A DNA stretch of 42,697 nucleotides, taken from NCBI GenBank assembly GCA_040510195.1, contig JBEVJK010000140.1, positions 1 through 42,697 of the forward strand, given 5' to 3'. Source of the DNA: JBEVJK01 sp040510195 (lineage in GTDB: Bacteria; Pseudomonadota; Alphaproteobacteria; Rhizobiales; Rhizobiaceae). This document shows, in pieces, positions 16,172 through 24,611 of the stretch. The notes under the pieces are model-generated. The model was given only the letters and a program-made list of their open reading frames with translations, was not told the origin of the DNA and searched no databases. A program made the translations under genes and the position numbers. Numbering within the stretch: position 1 is the stretch's first letter; each line of letters starts with the position of its first letter.

Positions 16172-17817
16172 CGGCCCTCCCGGATCTCGCTCAGCGTGCG
16201 GGTGGGGGTGATCGCCTCCGGGTCCAGGCGGATCTCGACGATCGCCGGTCGGCCGGAGGCCAGCGCCCGCTGGAAGGCCGGCGCGAACTCTTCCGTCGCC
16301 TCCACGGTCTCGCCGTGGCCGCCATAGGCGCGCGCCAGCGCCGCAAAATCGGGGTTGCGCAGGTCGGTCGCCACCACGCGGCCGGGATAGTTGCGCTCCT
16401 GGTGCATGCGGATGGTGCCATAGGTTCCGTTGTTGACGACGATCACCACGATGGGCAGGTCGTACTGGACGGCGGTGGCGAACTCCTGCCCGTTCATCAG
16501 GAAGCAGCCGTCGCCGGCGAAGGCGACGACGGTGCGGTCCGGGTGGAGCGCCTTGGCGGCGACCGCTGCCGGCGTGCCGTAGCCCATGGAGCCGGAGGTC
16601 GGAGCGGCCTGCGTGCCGTAGAGCCGGAAGCGATGGAAGCGATGCACCCAGGTCGCATAGTTGCCGGCGCCGTTGCACAGGATGGCGTTCTCGGGCAGCA
16701 CGTGTTCCAGGTGACGCATGATGGGACCCATGCGGACCGGCCCCGGCCCGCTTTCGGGTGGCGTCGACCAGGCAAGGTAGGCGCCGTGCAGAGCCTCCGT
16801 CGCCTCCGCCCAGTCGGGGGTCGCCCCAGGGCGAAGCCGCTCCAGTGCCGCCGTGAAGGCCTCGGGCGTGGCATTGATGGCGAGCGCCGGGCGGTAGACG
16901 CGACCGAGCTCGTCGGGGTCCGGATGCACGTGGACCAGCACCTGGTCCGGATAGGGGCTCTTGACGAGCGTGTAGTCGGAGGACGGCATCTCGCCGAAGC
17001 GGCCGCCGACCAGCAGCACCAGATCGGCCTCCTTGACGGCGGCGGCCAGCCGCGGGTTGGGGCCGATGCCGATATCGCCGGCATAGCAGGGGTGCAGATG
17101 ATCGAACAGCATCTGACGGCGGAAGGAGCAGGCGACCGGCAGCGCCCAGGCCTCGGCAGCGTTCTCCATGCGCGCCTTGGCGGCGGCGCTCCAGCGGGTG
17201 CCGCCCAGGATGGCGATGGGGCGGCTGGCCGCGCCGAGCAGCTCGGCCAGCCGGTGCATGACGGCCTCGCCGGGCGCTGTCTCGACCGGCGTGGCGGTCA
17301 GGGCGGCCGGTGCCTCGGCCAGGGCCGTCAGCATGTCTTCGGGCAGCGACACCACCACCGGGCCTGGCCGGCCTGAGGTCGCCACCGCGAAGGCGCGGGT
17401 GACCAGCTCGGGAACGCGGGCCGGGTCGTCGATCTCGACCACCCATTTGGCGATGTCGCCGAAGAAGCGGCGGTAGTCGACCTCCTGGAAGGCCTCGCGG
17501 TCGCGCGCATGGGAGGCGACCTGCCCGATGAACAGGATGAGCGGCGAGGAGTCCTGCATGGCGATGTGGACGCCGGCCGACGCGTTGGTGGCGCCGGGGC
17601 CGCGGGTGACGAAGCAGATGCCGGGCCGTCCGGTCAGCCGGCCGTGGCAGTCGGCCATCATGGCGGCGCCGCCCTCCTGCCGGCAGACGATGGTGCGGAT
17701 GGCGCTGTCGTGCAGCGCATCGAGCACCGCGAGATAGGATTCGCCGGGCACGCAGTAGACGCGGTCGGCGCCGTTGGCTTCGAGCGCGTCGACGATCAGC
17801 CGTCCGCCTGTCTTCAT
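16168..17817 (-). CDS. thiamine-diphosphate-dependent enzyme, acetolactate-synthase-like
   Basis: A 549-residue enzyme with the three-domain layout of the ALS/benzoylformate decarboxylase superfamily. The N-terminal part has the activating Glu in CRQEGGAAMMADCHGRLTG and then FVTRGPGATNASAGVHIAMQ. The C-terminal ThDP motif runs from GDGCFLMNG to VVNNGTYG. No FAD-site or partner regulatory subunit gene is evident, so true acetolactate synthase is not assured. The start overlaps the CoA-transferase stop and its own stop overlaps the paaX start. Position suggests a role linked to phenylacetate supply or another acid, such as 2-keto- or 2-hydroxyacyl metabolism; the substrate cannot be read from the sequence. 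Confidence 0.8.
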   Translation of the reverse strand: MKTGGRLIVDALEANGADRVYCVPGESYLAVLDALHDSAIRTIVCRQEGGAAMMADCHGRLTGRPGICFVTRGPGATNASAGVHIAMQDSSPLILFIGQVASHARDREAFQEVDYRRFFGDIAKWVVEIDDPARVPELVTRAFAVATSGRPGPVVVSLPEDMLTALAEAPAALTATPVETAPGEAVMHRLAELLGAASRPIAILGGTRWSAAAKARMENAAEAWALPVACSFRRQMLFDHLHPCYAGDIGIGPNPRLAAAVKEADLVLLVGGRFGEMPSSDYTLVKSPYPDQVLVHVHPDPDELGRVYRPALAINATPEAFTAALERLRPGATPDWAEATEALHGAYLAWSTPPESGPGPVRMGPIMRHLEHVLPENAILCNGAGNYATWVHRFHRFRLYGTQAAPTSGSMGYGTPAAVAAKALHPDRTVVAFAGDGCFLMNGQEFATAVQYDLPIVVIVVNNGTYGTIRMHQERNYPGRVVATDLRNPDFAALARAYGGHGETVEATEEFAPAFQRALASGRPAIVEIRLDPEAITPTRTLSEIREGR

Positions 17818-18989
17818 CTTGGGGCCCTCTCGAGCTCGGACAGGATTTCCTCCGTGTGCTCGCCGAGCCGTGGCGCCGGCCTTTCGTAGCTGAGCGGCGT
17901 CGCCGACATGAGGATCGGCGAGCGCACGCCGGGCAGCGTCGTGCCGTGGCCGTCGGGCAGCTCCATGCGCATGCCGCGGGCGACGGTCTGCGGGTCGGCG
18001 AACATGTCGCCGATCGTATTGATGGGGCTTGCCGGCACGTTGGCTCCCTCCAGCGCCGCAAGCAGCGGTGCCCGCGCGAAGCCGGCCAGCCGAGCGACCA
18101 CCATGGTGCGCAGCCGCTCGCGGTTGGCGACGCGCGCCGCGTTGGTGGCGAAGTCCGGGTCGTCCGGCAGATCGTTGAGGCCGACCAGCGCGCAGAAGCG
18201 GCGGAACTGGCCGTCATTGCCGACGGCCAGGATGATGTGACCGTCGCTCACCGGCAGCACCTCATAGGGGGCGATGTTCATGTGCGCATTGCCCATCTGG
18301 CCCGGCGCGCGGCCCGAGACGAGGAAATTGAGGTTCTGGTTGGCGAGCACGGCGACCTGCGCGTCGTAGAGCGCCATGTCGATCCATTGCCCTTCGCCGG
18401 TGGCTTCGGCGTGGCGCAGCGCGGCCTGGATGGCGATCACCGCATAGAGGCCGGTGAACAGATCGGCGACGGCGACGCCCGCCTTCTGCGGCTCGCCGCC
18501 CGGCGCGCCGGTGATCGACATCATGCCGGACATGCCCTGGATGATGAAATCGTAGCCGGGACGGGCCGCATAGGGGCCGGTCTGGCCGAAGCCGGTGATC
18601 GAGCAGTAGACGAGGCGCGGGTTCACGGGTTTGAGGCTCTCATAGTCGAGGCCGTATTTCTTTAGCCCGTCGAGCTTGAAGTTCTCGATGAAGACGTCGG
18701 CGCCGGCGGCCAGCCGACGCACGGCGTCGGCGCCTTCGGGCGTCGAAAAATCGATCGCCGCCGAGCGCTTGCCGCGGTTGCAGGCATGGTAATAGGCGGC
18801 CGACAGGTTCTCGCCCTCGCTGCCGGTGAGGAACGGCGGTCCCCAATGGCGGGTGTCGTCGCCGCCCTCAGGGCTTTCCACCTTGACGACGTCGGCGCCC
18901 AGGTCGGCAAGGATCTGTCCGGCCCAAGGGCCGGCGAGGATGCGCGCCATCTCGACGACGCGCACGCCCTTCAACGGTGGTTCAGCCAT
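17814..18989 (-). CDS. CaiB/BaiF-type (class III) CoA-transferase
   Basis: A 391-residue class III CoA-transferase. It opens MAEPPLKGVRVVEMARILAG and has ILADLGADVVKVESPEGGD, GYDFIIQGMSGMMSITG and the segment GQWIDMALYDAQVA, which in formyl-CoA transferase precedes or contains catalytic and structural residues. The enzymes move CoA between carboxylic acids. I start at 18989, preceded by GAGGGAGA; in-frame ATGs lie 4 and 10 codons upstream. It overlaps the ThDP enzyme by four bases (ATGA), pointing to a two-step pathway. Substrate unknown. Confidence 0.87.
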   Translation of the reverse strand: MAEPPLKGVRVVEMARILAGPWAGQILADLGADVVKVESPEGGDDTRHWGPPFLTGSEGENLSAAYYHACNRGKRSAAIDFSTPEGADAVRRLAAGADVFIENFKLDGLKKYGLDYESLKPVNPRLVYCSITGFGQTGPYAARPGYDFIIQGMSGMMSITGAPGGEPQKAGVAVADLFTGLYAVIAIQAALRHAEATGEGQWIDMALYDAQVAVLANQNLNFLVSGRAPGQMGNAHMNIAPYEVLPVSDGHIILAVGNDGQFRRFCALVGLNDLPDDPDFATNAARVANRERLRTMVVARLAGFARAPLLAALEGANVPASPINTIGDMFADPQTVARGMRMELPDGHGTTLPGVRSPILMSATPLSYERPAPRLGEHTEEILSELERAPR

Positions 18990-19034
18990 GGTCTCCCTCA
19001 TGGAGACGCGTGCTAGCAACCTGGGGCGGCGATG

Positions 19035-19970
19035 TCACGCGGCTTCGACGACGCGACGGGCCCAAGCGACGAATTCGGCCGTGATGAGGTTCCGATTCAA
19101 CTCGTTGAGAGATTCGTGGCGGGTCTCGGGGTAAATGGTTGAAATCAGATTCGAAAAGCCCAACCGTCGCAGCCTCGCGGCGAGCGCCTCGACGGCCCTG
19201 CCGTGGAAGGTCGACGGGTCGGCCGCCCCGCCGACGAGGTTGAAAGGCAGGTCGCGGCGGACGGCTGCGAAGCTTGCATCGTCGGCGCCGGCCTCGATCA
19301 GGTCGAACAGGTCGCCCCACAGCGACACCGAGGCGTCGAAGCCGCACAGCGGGTCGGCCACGTAGGCATCGACCTCGGCGGCGTCGCGCGACAGCCAGTC
19401 GAAATCGGTGCGGCGATCGGGCATCTGCCGGGCCCAGGCGCGGAAGGTGAGCCGCGGCAGGAGCCGCGACGGGACGTCGGAGCCGAGCCGGAAGCGCTCC
19501 CAGGCCAGCAGCACCCGGGCGAGGCGGGCCGCCAGCCCGGCGGAAAAATTGGCGTTCCAGATGGCGGCGCCGGCCAGCCGGTCGGAGTGGGCGAGAACAT
19601 AGTTGAGCGCCGCCAGCCCGCCCGCCGAATGGCCGAAGGCGATGACCGGCAGGCCCGGCGCCTCGGCGGCGATAAGGTCGTGCACCGCGTCGATGTCGGC
19701 GATCAGGAGGCGGGCGCCGTCGGCCGCGGCGTAGACGCCGCGCGGCGCGTCCGGAGCGGTGGTGCGACCATGGCCGCGATGGTCGTGGACGACGGTCAGG
19801 AAGCCCGCTTCGGCCAGCGCGTCGGCGAAGCGGGCATAGCGCAGCGCGTGCTCGGCGAGGCCGTGATTGACCTGCACCACGCCGGTCGGCCGGCCGGCCG
19901 TCCGTTTTGTATATACATATAATGAGGCGCCCGTCGGCGAGGGGTAGGGACGGCTCTCGTCGAAGGGCAT
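19035..19970 (-). CDS. alpha/beta hydrolase (monoacylglycerol-lipase-like, Hydrolase_4)
   Basis: A 311-residue serine hydrolase with VNHGLAEHALRYARFADAL (oxyanion region), HDHRGHGRT and the nucleophile elbow GHSAGG; the catalytic His is probably in the ETRHESLNE segment near the C-terminus. This is the profile of lysophospholipase/monoacylglycerol lipase relatives. It starts six bases after the decarboxylase gene ends, with GGAAG before the ATG, and lies 45 bases upstream of the CoA-transferase. No signal peptide is seen, so it is cytoplasmic. Confidence 0.88.
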   Translation of the reverse strand: MPFDESRPYPSPTGASLYVYTKRTAGRPTGVVQVNHGLAEHALRYARFADALAEAGFLTVVHDHRGHGRTTAPDAPRGVYAAADGARLLIADIDAVHDLIAAEAPGLPVIAFGHSAGGLAALNYVLAHSDRLAGAAIWNANFSAGLAARLARVLLAWERFRLGSDVPSRLLPRLTFRAWARQMPDRRTDFDWLSRDAAEVDAYVADPLCGFDASVSLWGDLFDLIEAGADDASFAAVRRDLPFNLVGGAADPSTFHGRAVEALAARLRRLGFSNLISTIYPETRHESLNELNRNLITAEFVAWARRVVEAA

Positions 19971-19976
19971 CTTCCG

Positions 19977-21197
19977 CTAGCTCGCCATGGTCTCCAGGCT
20001 GGCGAAGCCCTCCGGCGCCTTGCCCTCGTCGAAGGGGATGGAGACCTCGACGAAGGTGTCGGGGTAGAAACCGTTGAAGCGGGTGCGCAGCGACATCGAA
20101 TAGGCGCCGATGTGCCCGATCTCCACCCAGTCGCCGGTGTCGATGGTCTCCGGCAGCCAGAACGGGCGCGACAGGATGTCGACGGAATCGCAGGTGGCGC
20201 CGCACACCTTGAAGGGCACGATGGCGCTGGCGTCGCCGTTGCGGCTGCGGATCGCCGGGTCGGGGATGAAGCGGGCCGGCAAGGTGATCTTGCCGGTCCA
20301 GCTGTCCGACAGCGAGGCCCAGATGCCGTCGTTGATGTAGAGACGGCGGCCCTTGCGCAGAAGCACCCGGACGATCAGCGAGAAGGCCTTGGCGACGATG
20401 ACGCGGCCGGGCTCGGCGACGAGCGGCACGTCGTCGAACTGGTACTCCTTCAGATCGCCGCGCAGCCTGGACATGATCTGGCCGATCGACGGCATCTCAG
20501 GCTTGCGGCGATTTGGGTCGTGGCCGTATTCGGCCGGGAAGCCGCCGCCGACGTCGAGGGCCGCGAGTGGCGGCGTCATGCGGTTGCGGATCCAGTCGGC
20601 CGAGGCCAGCGCCCGCTCGTAGGTGTCGGGATCCTCGATCTGGCTGCCGACATGGAAGGCGATGCCGACCTTGTAGCCGTGGCGGTGCAGGCGGTCGGCC
20701 AGCTCGACGGCATGGGCCGGCGCGGCACCGAACTTCTTGGACAGCTCGTAGGCGGCCGAGCCGCGGGTCTGGATGCGCACGAAGACGGTGAGCGCGCCGG
20801 GGTCCATGTCGAGCGCGCGCACCACACGGGTGAGCTTGGCCACCTCGTCCTCATGGTCGATGGCGATGACGCGGATGCGGTAGCGCTCGAGCGCCAGGCG
20901 GATGTCGGACTGCGCCTTGACCGGATGCATGTAGAGCATCTCGGCCTCCGGCGCGACGGCGCGCACCGCCTCGAACTCGGCCGGCGAGGCGACGTCGAAG
21001 GCGGTCACGCCCGCCTGTGCCAAAGCCTTGAGGACGATGCGCTCGCCATTGGTCTTGACCGCGTAGGCGGTCTTGCCGGGAAACATGCCCATGAACTGGC
21101 GGCAGTCCGCCTTCAGCACCTCGGGGCGGAAGCAGTAGACCGGGTCGTCGGGGCGGAGCGCCATGGCGGCTTCCTCGGCATTGTCGAATCGCTGCAT
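19977..21197 (-). CDS. fold-III PLP decarboxylase (ornithine/lysine decarboxylase)
   Basis: A 406-residue alanine-racemase-fold decarboxylase making putrescine or cadaverine. The PLP lysine is in TAYAVKTNGER, the phosphate-binding glycines in DVGGGFPAEYG, and the catalytic cysteine region is VCGATCDSVDIL, the ODC-type motif that distinguishes it from diaminopimelate decarboxylase. I start at MQRFDNAEEA (21197); thirteen additional codons are open upstream without conservation. It may be bifunctional for ornithine and lysine, as known for several rhizobial and plant-associated relatives. Upstream lies a divergent EamA transporter gene 136 bases away. Confidence 0.88.
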   Translation of the reverse strand: MQRFDNAEEAAMALRPDDPVYCFRPEVLKADCRQFMGMFPGKTAYAVKTNGERIVLKALAQAGVTAFDVASPAEFEAVRAVAPEAEMLYMHPVKAQSDIRLALERYRIRVIAIDHEDEVAKLTRVVRALDMDPGALTVFVRIQTRGSAAYELSKKFGAAPAHAVELADRLHRHGYKVGIAFHVGSQIEDPDTYERALASADWIRNRMTPPLAALDVGGGFPAEYGHDPNRRKPEMPSIGQIMSRLRGDLKEYQFDDVPLVAEPGRVIVAKAFSLIVRVLLRKGRRLYINDGIWASLSDSWTGKITLPARFIPDPAIRSRNGDASAIVPFKVCGATCDSVDILSRPFWLPETIDTGDWVEIGHIGAYSMSLRTRFNGFYPDTFVEVSIPFDEGKAPEGFASLETMAS

Positions 21198-21333
21198 GGC
21201 TCGTCCTCGCTCGGCGCGGAGCGTAGTGAATTTCACGGCCGGTCGGAAGCTGCTTCTCCCAGGGAGAAAGCGGGTGGCGGAGCGCGTGAGACCGTCCTAT
21301 CCAGGGGCGGCGTCGACAGCGGGATCCCATTTC

Positions 21334-22320
21334 ATGAGCCAGGCACAGCGCGTGCGCACCACGATGACGGCAGGCGATTGGCTGCTCGTCCTCCTGCTCG
21401 GCGCGCTGTGGGGCGGCTCGTTCTTCTTCGCGCGGATCGCGGTGGGAGAAATCGCCCCGCTGACGCTGGTCTTCCTGCGCGTGGCGATCGCCGCCGCGGC
21501 TCTGCACTTGCTGCTCTTGCTGCGCGGCCCGTCCTTCCGGCTGGCGCTGCCGCGCGCCGGCAGCGCCGCGCTGCTGGCGCTGTTCAACAACATCATTCCC
21601 TTCTCGCTCATCTTCGCCGGCCAGACCGAGATCGGGGCCGGACTCGCCGCCGTGCTCAATGCCACCACGCCCTTCTGGACGGCGCTGATCGCCGCCCGGG
21701 CGACCACAGACGAGAGGCTCACGCTCGCCAAGGTGGCCGGCATCCTGCTCGGCATCGCCGGCACCGGCGTGATGATCGTGCCGGGGCTCGCCGCCGGGCT
21801 CGGCGGCCCGGTATGGGCCAAGCTCGCCATCGTCGGCGCGGCGCTCTCCTACGCGGCCGGGGCGATCCTGGCGCGCCGCTTCGGCGGCGTGCCGCCGACC
21901 GTGACGGCGACGGCCCAGCTCACCGTATCGACACTCGTCATGGCGCCCGTCGCGTTCGCTTCTGGCGGCGCCGCAGGGGCGATCGTCGCCAGCGCCGGCG
22001 CCTGGTCGGCGGTGCTGGCCCTGGCGCTGGTCTCCACCGCCTTCGCCTACATCATCTACTTCCGCCTGGTCGGCACCGTCGGCGCCACCAACGCTTCGCT
22101 GGTGACGCTCGTCGTGCCGGCCTTCGCGGTGCTGCTCGGCGCCGCTTTCCTCGCCGAACGCCTGGAGCCGTTCGAGCTCGGCGGGATGCTCCTGATCGGC
22201 ATCGGCCTGGCGGTCATCGACGGTCGAATTCTGTCCCGATTTGGCACATGGGGACCGGGGCGCAAAAGGCTGTCAGAAAAAAGAAAAGCCCCTCGATTGC
22301 CAAGCGAAAACAAGAGCTAA
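21334..22320 (+). CDS. EamA/DMT-superfamily transporter
   Basis: A 328-residue membrane protein with about ten hydrophobic helices in two EamA repeats. The first starts LLVLLLGALWGGSFFFARIA; the second contains GAALSYAAGAILARRF and ends AGTGVM/GIGLAV-like helices. Such proteins export amino acids or metabolites. I start at the ATG of MSQAQRV; MTAGDW ten codons later is an alternative. The tail after the last helix (about 30 residues) is basic and hydrophilic. It diverges from the polyamine-forming decarboxylase, so export of a related amine or amino acid is conceivable but unproven. Confidence 0.88.
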   Translation: MSQAQRVRTTMTAGDWLLVLLLGALWGGSFFFARIAVGEIAPLTLVFLRVAIAAAALHLLLLLRGPSFRLALPRAGSAALLALFNNIIPFSLIFAGQTEIGAGLAAVLNATTPFWTALIAARATTDERLTLAKVAGILLGIAGTGVMIVPGLAAGLGGPVWAKLAIVGAALSYAAGAILARRFGGVPPTVTATAQLTVSTLVMAPVAFASGGAAGAIVASAGAWSAVLALALVSTAFAYIIYFRLVGTVGATNASLVTLVVPAFAVLLGAAFLAERLEPFELGGMLLIGIGLAVIDGRILSRFGTWGPGRKRLSEKRKAPRLPSENKS

Positions 22321-22377
22321 CCGTCACGAAAAGGTCGGATTTGCCACAATCTTGTCGCATTGCAGCACATTTTTCCC

Positions 22378-22405
22378 TTGCCTGTTGCACAAATGCCCCT
22401 AGATT
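22378..22405 (+). promoter_or_regulatory. probable promoter of the 28-residue membrane-peptide gene
   Basis: TTGCCT (22378-22383), 16-bp spacer, TAGATT (22400-22405). It lies in a locally AT-richer stretch after the EamA stop and would start transcription about 28 bases before the small ORF. Confidence 0.45.
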
Positions 22406-22439
22406 CTGACATCGTTGAGCAGGTAGAGGAGGCTATGCC

Positions 22440-22526
22440 ATGGGACTGACACGGCCATTCAACGCTCTTATGATCTGCGCAGCTTTTGCCTTTATCGGGG
22501 CCCTCATCATGGGTGTCCTCCCCTGA
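22440..22526 (+). CDS. 28-residue single-helix membrane peptide
   Basis: ATG at 22440 opens a 28-codon frame, MGLTRPFNALMICAAFAFIG followed by ALIMGVLP and TGA. A near-ideal Shine-Dalgarno (GAGGAGG) lies seven bases upstream. The peptide is a short basic N-terminus plus one hydrophobic helix (about residues 9-27), the profile of small inner-membrane proteins. It has its own promoter-like sequence upstream and a strong intrinsic terminator 57 bases downstream, so all parts of a gene are present in 230 bases. I recognise no family. An overlapping ATG at 22435 gives only four codons. Confidence 0.6.
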   Translation: MGLTRPFNALMICAAFAFIGALIMGVLP

Positions 22527-22582
22527 TCGGCTGAAGCGCCCGCGTCACCCGCAAGCGGGAATCGAAAGAAAAAACGAAGAGG

Positions 22583-22608
22583 GGCCGGACATTTGTCCGG
22601 CCTTTCTC
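22583..22608. terminator. strong intrinsic terminator, usable from both strands
   Basis: GGCCGGAC-ATTT-GTCCGGCC is a perfect 8-bp stem with a four-base loop followed by TTTCTC on the plus strand. On the minus strand the stem is followed a few bases later by a run of T. It would end the small-peptide transcript (+) and the sahR-metF transcript (-). Confidence 0.8.
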
Positions 22609-22632
22609 ATGCAATACAGAAGCCGCTGGAGC

Positions 22633-23562
22633 TCAAGCGGCGGCCGGCGCGGCGCTTTCGACGGAAGGCGCGTGCGCCTCGGCTCGGATGCCGATCATGT
22701 GGCAGATGGCGAAGGCCAGGTCGGCGCGGTTCATGGTGTAGAAGTGGAAGTCGCCGATGCCGCGCTCAACGAGGTCGAGCACCTGCTCTGCGGCCACCGC
22801 GGCCGCCACCAGCGCGTGTGTCTGCGGGTCGCCAGCCAGGCCGTCGAAGCGCTCGGCGAGCCAGGCCGGCACGTGGGCGCCGCAGCGGGACGAGAAGTTC
22901 GCAACCTGGGCGAAATTGTGGACCGGCAGGATGCCCGGCACGATCGGAATGTAGATGCCGGCGCGGCGGGCACGCTCCACGTAGCGCTCATAGAGATCGT
23001 TGTCGAAGAAGAACTGGGTGATGGCCCGCGTGGCGCCGTTGTCGACCTTGCGCTTCAGCATGTCGATGTCGGTGGCGAAGTCGGGACTTTCGGGATGCTT
23101 CTCCGGATAGGCCGAGACCGAGATGTCGAAATCGCCGGCCAGTCGCAGCGCCGCGACGAGGTCGGCGCCGTTGGCGTAGCCGCCCGGATGCGGCCGGTAG
23201 GAGGTGCCGACGCCGGCCGCCGGGTCGCCGCGCAGCGCCACGAAATGGTCGACGCCCATCGCCTTGAATTCGGCGATCACCTGATCGACCGACTCGCGCT
23301 CGGCGTCGACGCAGGTCAGGTGGGCGGCGGGCGTGAGCGAGGTCTCGTCCAGGATGCGGCCGACCGTGCGGGCGGTGCGCTCGCGGGTCGAGCCGCCGGC
23401 GCCGTAGGTGACCGAGACGAAGTCGGGCTTGAGCGGCTGCAACCGGGTGACGGTGTCCCAGAGGCGCGCCTCCATTTCGTCGTTCTTCGGCGGGAAGAAC
23501 TCGAAGGAGACCCGCAGGCGGCCGCCGAGATCGGGGCGGCGCGAGAGGCTGTGCGTCGACAT
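22633..23562 (-). CDS. metF: 5,10-methylenetetrahydrofolate reductase
   Basis: A 309-residue FAD enzyme reducing methylene-THF to methyl-THF for methionine synthesis. Landmarks are VSFEFFPPKNDEMEARLW at the start of the barrel, TYGAGGSTRERT, HLTCVDAERE, ALRGDPAAG, ITQFFFDNDLY and PGILPVHNF. The ATG at 23562 shares one base with the stop of the upstream regulator gene (TGATG), so the two are co-translated. The C-terminus ends in alanines just before a bidirectional terminator. Regulation by the ArsR-methyltransferase protein encoded upstream is expected. Confidence 0.96.
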   Translation of the reverse strand: MSTHSLSRRPDLGGRLRVSFEFFPPKNDEMEARLWDTVTRLQPLKPDFVSVTYGAGGSTRERTARTVGRILDETSLTPAAHLTCVDAERESVDQVIAEFKAMGVDHFVALRGDPAAGVGTSYRPHPGGYANGADLVAALRLAGDFDISVSAYPEKHPESPDFATDIDMLKRKVDNGATRAITQFFFDNDLYERYVERARRAGIYIPIVPGILPVHNFAQVANFSSRCGAHVPAWLAERFDGLAGDPQTHALVAAAVAAEQVLDLVERGIGDFHFYTMNRADLAFAICHMIGIRAEAHAPSVESAAPAAA

Positions 23563-24578
23563 CAGGCGGTTTCCTTCTCGGCGAGAGCATCGACCGGGTC
23601 GGCCAGCAGCAGGCGGCGGTCGCGCCCGACCCAGAGTTTCACGGTGAGGCGGGGGCCAGACCCGGCGCCCGGCTCGAACGCCTCGCTGTCTTCCAGGTCG
23701 AGGGCGGCCTCGGCGAACCATTCGGCGATCTGGCGGTCGGCGAAGCCGAGCCGCATGTGGGCGTGCTCGTCGCGCAGGAACTCCAGCGCGTGCGGCGCGA
23801 AATCGACGATGACGAGACGACCGGAGGGCCTGAGCAGCCGGGCCGCCTCGCGGATGGCCAGCTGCGGGTCCTCCAGGTAGTGCAGCACCTGGTGCATGGT
23901 GACCAGGTCGAACGCGTCGCGCTCGACGGGCGGCGCGTAGAGGTCGCCGAGCCGAACCTGGGCATGCGCGACGCCGGCGCGATCGAGATTGGCGCGGGCG
24001 ACGGCGAGCATCTCGCGCGACAGGTCGATGCCGATGCCACGGCGGTAGAGCGGCGAGAACAGCTCGAGCAGACGCCCGGTGCCGGTGCCGAGGTCGAGCA
24101 TGGCCTGGAAGGGTCGGCGCCCGACCAGCCGCTTCAGCGCCGCCTCGACGGCCGCATCGGACGCATGCAGCGAGCGCAGGCGGTCCCAATGGGTGGCGTT
24201 GGCGCTGAAATAGGCGGCGGCGCGGTCCTGGCGGCGACGCTTGACGGCGGAAAGCCGCTCCAGGTCGCGCTCGACCTGCGGGTCGCTGAGATGCACCCGC
24301 GACACCAGGCCGTGGATGAAATCGCGCGCGGCGTCGTCGTCGGAAAGCCTGAAATAGGCCCAGGAGCCCTCCTGATAGCGGCCGATCAAGCCGGCCTCCA
24401 GCAAAAGCTTGAGATGACGCGACACCCGTGGCTGCGACTGGTTCAGGATCTCCGTGAGGTCCGAAACCGTGAGGTCGCCGCGCGACAGCAGCGCCAGAAT
24501 GCGCAACCGGCTGGATTCGGCGGCCGCCTTCAGGGTATCAACCATGCTCTCCAACGTGGCATGCGAGCGAGGGGGCAT
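23562..24578 (-). CDS. sahR: ArsR-family regulator fused to a SAM/SAH-binding methyltransferase-like domain (SahR type)
   Basis: A 338-residue protein. Residues about 10-100 form an ArsR winged helix (LKAAAESSRLRILALLSRGD, LTEILNQSQPRVSRHLKLL). The rest is a class I methyltransferase fold with the SAM motif LDLGTGTGRLLELF and acidic GIDLSREML. This architecture, directly upstream of metF, matches SahR, known from comparative genomics as a regulator of methionine/SAM-cycle genes that senses S-adenosylhomocysteine; the link is from memory. I choose MPPRSHATLES (24578) with GGAG upstream; MVDTLKAA (24545) is possible. A 16-bp palindrome starts 17 bases before the start codon. Confidence 0.88.
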   Translation of the reverse strand: MPPRSHATLESMVDTLKAAAESSRLRILALLSRGDLTVSDLTEILNQSQPRVSRHLKLLLEAGLIGRYQEGSWAYFRLSDDDAARDFIHGLVSRVHLSDPQVERDLERLSAVKRRRQDRAAAYFSANATHWDRLRSLHASDAAVEAALKRLVGRRPFQAMLDLGTGTGRLLELFSPLYRRGIGIDLSREMLAVARANLDRAGVAHAQVRLGDLYAPPVERDAFDLVTMHQVLHYLEDPQLAIREAARLLRPSGRLVIVDFAPHALEFLRDEHAHMRLGFADRQIAEWFAEAALDLEDSEAFEPGAGSGPRLTVKLWVGRDRRLLLADPVDALAEKETA

Positions 24579-24595
24579 TCGCGTCTCCAATAGAT

Positions 24596-24611
24596 ATAAA
24601 GATATCTTTAT
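24596..24611. promoter_or_regulatory. 16-bp perfect palindrome, probable SahR operator
   Basis: ATAAAGATATCTTTAT is a perfect palindrome that extends to 22 bp (24593-24614) with one mismatched pair. It lies between sahR (-) and trmO (+) and overlaps the -10 element proposed for sahR. The word resembles the AAAGATATCTTT operator I recall for SahR. Autoregulation of sahR-metF is expected. Confidence 0.75.

Noticed and set aside
16168..17817. Oxalyl-CoA decarboxylase, suggested by the adjacent class III CoA-transferase
   Set aside because: The general ThDP motifs fit, but I cannot see sequence features specific to the oxalyl-CoA enzyme, and the first 100 residues resemble acetolactate-synthase-like proteins. 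Kept as unspecified.
15293..18217. A 974-codon open frame on the minus strand
   Set aside because: Only its last 292 codons (paaX) look like protein; the rest is an out-of-frame shadow of the ThDP enzyme and CoA-transferase genes, rich in Arg/Ala/Pro as expected from GC-rich antisense or shifted frames.
20112..22409. A 765-codon open frame on the plus strand
   Set aside because: It is antisense to the decarboxylase gene and then out of frame with the EamA gene; no family motif, and the frames it overlaps are clearly real.
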